Source: Limnovirga soli
GTDB lineage: Bacteria; Bacteroidota; Bacteroidia; Chitinophagales; Chitinophagaceae
Assembly (NCBI RefSeq): GCF_013106755.1
Contig: NZ_WHPF01000007.1
Coordinates: 306,352-370,351, forward strand
Reading direction: 5' to 3'
Length of the DNA stretch: 64,000 nt
Shown here: piece after piece, positions 63,700 through 64,000 of the stretch
How the letters are laid out: the number at the start of each line of letters is the position of its first letter
How positions within the stretch are numbered: the stretch's first letter is position 1
Notes under the pieces: generated by a model
The model's input: only the letters and a program-made list of their open reading frames with translations
What the model was told of the DNA's origin: nothing
Databases searched by the model: none
Program-made: the position numbers and the translations under genes

Positions 63700-64000
63700 A
63701 AATTATGGCTTCTTTCAATATAGCAGAAAAAATTCTCTAGTCGGGATTGTTGGCACTAATGTCTTTTCAATAGTTGCCATAATAACCTTGTATATATTGG
63801 GCCTTGCTTGCAATTGCCTAAAAATGTTTTTCACTGGTATTGTTTATTTGCTTCTGTCAGATAGCATTTCAGTTCTAAAAATCTTTGCAATTTCAATGAA
63901 GTTTTCTCTTGTTATCATGAAGTTGTTTACAATAGTTGGCCAGTTAAAAATACAGGAAAAAACATGTATACAAAAAGATAGCTATAAAAATAAAAGCTAG
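63700..64000. other. AT-rich window edge, no gene called
   Basis: Open frames on both strands are short or have ordinary AT-rich composition. A plus-strand frame from 63620 to the edge overlaps the small membrane-protein gene head-on and shows no recognisable domain. A gene running out of the window cannot be excluded. Confidence 0.4.

Noticed and set aside
63620..64000. 126-aa plus-strand open frame at the window edge
   Set aside because: It overlaps the small membrane-protein gene head-on, is AT-rich and has no recognisable domain; kept only as a note in the edge entry.

Overview
The window reads as a chromosome segment of a Bacteroidota bacterium, most likely family Chitinophagaceae. The support is four SusC/SusD-type genes in two loci, FecI/FecR-type sigma/anti-sigma regulation, lipoprotein signals, TAnnTTTG (-7) promoter elements, almost no Shine-Dalgarno sequences, and a GH144-type beta-glucanase pair like those known from Chitinophaga. 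The genus cannot be fixed from sequence reading alone. No rRNA, tRNA or CRISPR array was recognised.

Layout. 1-3067: partial hemN (-) and an amidohydrolase lipoprotein (+). 3130-10730: an AT-rich island holding a tight four-gene operon (membrane protein, SH3-like/GH25 lysozyme, SH3-like/subtilase, secreted C-terminal barrel-like protein), followed by a complete IS3-family element. 10891-13131: a FecA-like TonB receptor. 13554-29222: a polysaccharide utilisation locus (PUL): ECF sigma factor, FecR anti-sigma, SusC with STN signalling domain, SusD, LamG lipoprotein, two GH144-like glucanases, Gfo/Idh/MocA oxidoreductase, SGNH hydrolase and GH3 beta-glucosidase. The enzyme set points to beta-1,2-glucan as substrate. 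29693-31469: a membrane protein and a Doc-type toxin/antitoxin pair. 31674-47712: mostly housekeeping genes (glycosyltransferase, lysS, glutathione peroxidase, holB, ricT, yihY-like, mazG-like, dtd, arfB, gyrB, acs). 48690-55366: a second SusC/SusD locus with two SusE/F-like lipoproteins and no glycosidase. 55645-62419: RDD protein, WD40 protein and an operon of two esterases, a CitMHS transporter and a split AtuA protein. 62719-63699: a 2H phosphoesterase and a small membrane protein.

The most unusual feature is a dispersed intergenic repeat. Its core (TTGCGTCGCAC plus flanks) occurs 22 times, always between genes. It is a composite of two different arms, X (CACTCTTG) and Y (CACACTTG), facing each other, usually 30-180 bp apart and often bordered by GGCCCGGC-like ends. 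In three places an X arm and a facing Y arm are separated by 2.3-7.6 kb of AT-rich accessory genes: 3107/10752 (lysozyme-subtilase operon plus IS3), 29330/31632 (membrane protein plus Doc module) and 55462/62641 (RDD, WD40 and AtuA operon). The housekeeping genes lie outside these intervals. This suggests that the repeat is a BIME-like element that acts as, or is used as, an insertion site for accessory DNA.

Candidate new systems are the split-repeat islands themselves, the four-gene lysozyme/subtilase operon whose two hydrolases share an N-terminal module and lack signal peptides, and the esterase-CitMHS-AtuA operon. Three accessory genes (30649, 56100 and 57274, all minus strand) also share an almost identical promoter including its spacer.
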